A stretch of 15,124 nt of DNA from an uncultured Actinomycetes bacterium (GTDB taxonomy: Bacteria; Actinomycetota; Actinomycetes; Nanopelagicales; Nanopelagicaceae): contig CAIUAO010000042.1 in assembly GCA_903897155.1 (NCBI GenBank), positions 1 to 15,124 on the forward strand. The letters run 5' to 3'. The translations under genes and the position numbers were made by a program. Every line of letters begins with the position of its first letter. The first letter of the stretch is position 1. Under the pieces are notes generated by a model that did not search any database, was not told the DNA's origin, and saw only the letters and a program-made list of their open reading frames with translations. Shown here piece by piece: positions 13,870 through 15,124 of this stretch.

Positions 13870-14412
13870 ATGCAGTTCTCTTTTGAAAGCGCACGTATCT
13901 TTGCCCGTCCCTTTGAATTGAGTGATGAGGCGGACCTGCTTGAGTATCAGTCAGATGAAAACGTCGTCCGGTATATACCTTGGCCAAAGCGAACCCGAGA
14001 TCAAGTGCATGAGGCTTTAATAAAAAGCATTTCCTCCACAAAATTTACCGAAAATGAAGACCACCTTGATTTTGTTTGGCAGCTCAAGGAGAGTGGAAAA
14101 GTAATAGGCCAATCCAATATTGGGCTCGTTGCAAAAGAACACCATCATGCAGAAATTGGATGGGTGGTAAACCCTTCATATTCAAACCAAGGTTATGCAA
14201 CAGAAGTGACCAAGGCTCTCATAACCTTTGCTTTCCAGAGCTTTGATCTCCACCGCATATCTGCATATATCGACCAGAGAAATAGCGCATCTATCAGAGT
14301 TGCAGAGCGCCTGGGCATGCGACTTGAAGCGAACTATAAGGAAGATGAACTATTTAAAGGTGAGTGGGTAAGCGGCAATCTCTACGCTGTTTTGAAATCA
14401 GAATGGAAATAA
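13870..14412 (+). CDS. GNAT-family N-acetyltransferase (RimJ/RimL-like)
   Basis: 180 residues matching the RimJ/RimL-type acetyltransferase fold (Acetyltransf_3). The N-terminal ARIFARPFELSDEADLLEY corresponds to the family LRP...D opening. The acetyl-CoA pyrophosphate loop is SNQGYATEVTKAL near 112-124, matching Q/RxxGxA. HRISAYIDQRNSASIRVAERLGM near 134-156 is the typical late block. The acceptor could be a ribosomal protein N-terminus, a small amine or an antibiotic; this cannot be resolved. The ATG at 13870 gives the correct N-terminus. A longer frame from 13825 overlaps the aldo/keto reductase gene and adds a non-family leader. A TAGCAT at 13860-13865 is only 4 bases upstream, so it does not fit the leaderless pattern well. 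The TAA stop runs into the A-tract of a strong terminator. Confidence 0.9.
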   Translation: MQFSFESARIFARPFELSDEADLLEYQSDENVVRYIPWPKRTRDQVHEALIKSISSTKFTENEDHLDFVWQLKESGKVIGQSNIGLVAKEHHHAEIGWVVNPSYSNQGYATEVTKALITFAFQSFDLHRISAYIDQRNSASIRVAERLGMRLEANYKEDELFKGEWVSGNLYAVLKSEWK

Positions 14413-14444
14413 AAAAGCCCGCCAGCAATGTGGCGGGCTTTTTT
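14411..14444. terminator. Bidirectional rho-independent terminator between convergent genes
   Basis: A perfect 14-base inverted repeat, AAAAAAGCCCGCCA and TGGCGGGCTTTTTT, with a 6-base loop (GCAATG). The GC-rich 8-base core is flanked by A6 on the left and T6 on the right, so it gives a hairpin plus U-tract on either strand. It can terminate both the GNAT transcript and the convergent permease transcript. The GNAT TAA stop overlaps its first two bases. Confidence 0.95.
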
Positions 14445-14452
14445 AATACTGC

Positions 14453-15124
14453 TTATACGTGGATTGTTGCAACTTCTTGAATTGCCTTTGGATTCTTCTT
14501 CTTCAAAACGAAGAGGGAGATGACTCCAACAGCCATCCATACCGCCATGAAGTAGGCAGCATATGAAAGTGGCTTAGCAAGTGAGACGATGAATCCAAGT
14601 CCTGGGATGCCGGTAATGCCAGCAGCATTGAGGAATCCAGGGATAAGGAAGAGAACACCAATGACAGGCACAATGATGTGCAGGAATAGGTGGCGCTCTT
14701 CTTTGCGGTGCTTTGCGTAATACCCAATACAAGCGATATTTGCCACGATATAGACAAGTACAACAACTACAACAAGACCGGTCGCAACGATTCCGAATGC
14801 AACCTGTGGTGTGTACTTAAATCCAAGACCAAGTCCTAGAACTAGCCCAATGATGAGCTGTAGTAGAAGAGCATTGCGTGGAGACTTATATTTTGCATCT
14901 AGGTTTGCAAGACTGCGTGGGAATGCTCCTGCTCGACCAAATGCATAAGCGGTACGTGTAAAGACGTTTGCTCCTGCGTTCGCATTAGCGATTGTTGAGT
15001 TTACGATCGCGATGATGACAAATACGTAGAAGATACCTGAGACGCCTTTAGCTAGACCATCCCATGGGACACCGTTGTTAAATCCAGCAAAATCCTTGAA
15101 ATTATCTGGACCAAAGACAACAGT
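14453..15124 (-). CDS. APC-superfamily amino acid permease, C-terminal part (5' end outside window)
   Basis: The frame is open to the window edge, giving 223 C-terminal residues; the ATG at 14746 is internal. The visible part starts near a FKDFAGFNNGVPW loop, followed by a helix and NANAGANVFTRTAYAFGR, a characteristic APC-family helix 8 segment. Several more helices follow, including ALLLQLIIGLVLGLG and GLVVVVLVYIVANIACIGYY, before a short Lys-rich tail (VLKKKNPKA). It would import an amino acid or amine by cation symport; specificity cannot be predicted. It ends just beyond the bidirectional terminator shared with the GNAT gene. Confidence 0.88.
   Translation of the reverse strand, partial: TVVFGPDNFKDFAGFNNGVPWDGLAKGVSGIFYVFVIIAIVNSTIANANAGANVFTRTAYAFGRAGAFPRSLANLDAKYKSPRNALLLQLIIGLVLGLGLGFKYTPQVAFGIVATGLVVVVVLVYIVANIACIGYYAKHRKEERHLFLHIIVPVIGVLFLIPGFLNAAGITGIPGLGFIVSLAKPLSYAAYFMAVWMAVGVISLFVLKKKNPKAIQEVATIHV

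Overview
The window looks like a compact piece of an actinobacterial chromosome. The main evidence is a complete set of structural genes for the actinobacterial cytochrome bc1-aa3 respiratory supercomplex: ctaC, ctaD, ctaF, ctaE, qcrC, qcrA and qcrB. These include the actinobacteria-specific subunit IV (CtaF), a di-haem QcrC with a C-terminal membrane anchor, and a Rieske protein with three transmembrane segments. The flanking genes, an adoK-like kinase on one side and trpD next to ctaE on the other, match the gene neighbourhood I recall from Mycobacterium and Streptomyces. Base composition is far lower than usual for that phylum (roughly mid-40s % GC by eye, not counted), spacers are tiny, and several gene ends overlap. 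A streamlined aquatic actinobacterium of the Nanopelagicales (acI) type is my best guess; this is inference.

Layout, left to right: the C-terminal part of an adenosine-kinase-like PfkB protein (+); a translationally coupled minus-strand pair encoding a NifS/IscS-fold protein and a TusA-like protein; divergently, ctaC-ctaD-ctaF (+); a SOUL haem-binding-family protein (-); a PF03773-type permease with a C-terminal YHS metal-binding domain (-); the ctaE-qcrC-qcrA-qcrB operon (-); divergently, trpD (+); a DEDDh exonuclease (-); a LysE-type exporter, an aldo/keto reductase and a GNAT acetyltransferase (all +); a strong bidirectional terminator; and the C-terminal part of an APC-family amino acid permease (-). 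No gene-free stretch exceeds about 100 bases. I saw no rRNA, tRNA, CRISPR array or insertion sequence.

How the genes work together: QcrABC oxidises menaquinol and passes electrons through the di-haem QcrC to the CuA centre of CtaC and on to the haem/CuB centre of CtaD, with CtaE and CtaF as structural subunits. The two halves of this machine are convergent transcription units. Between them lie a putative haem binder and a putative metal transporter, which could plausibly support haem or copper handling (inference).

Most notable observations: (1) all three protein ligands of the conserved Mg/Mn site at the subunit I/II interface of cytochrome oxidase appear to be lost together (His and Asp in CtaD, Glu in CtaC) while the redox-centre and proton-channel residues are kept; (2) the NifS-fold protein keeps its cysteine loop but has lost the PLP lysine and other PLP-binding residues, and is coupled to a TusA-like sulfur carrier next to ctaC; (3) seven gene starts lie exactly 6 or 7 bases after a TAnnnT -10 box, indicating leaderless transcription as a local norm.
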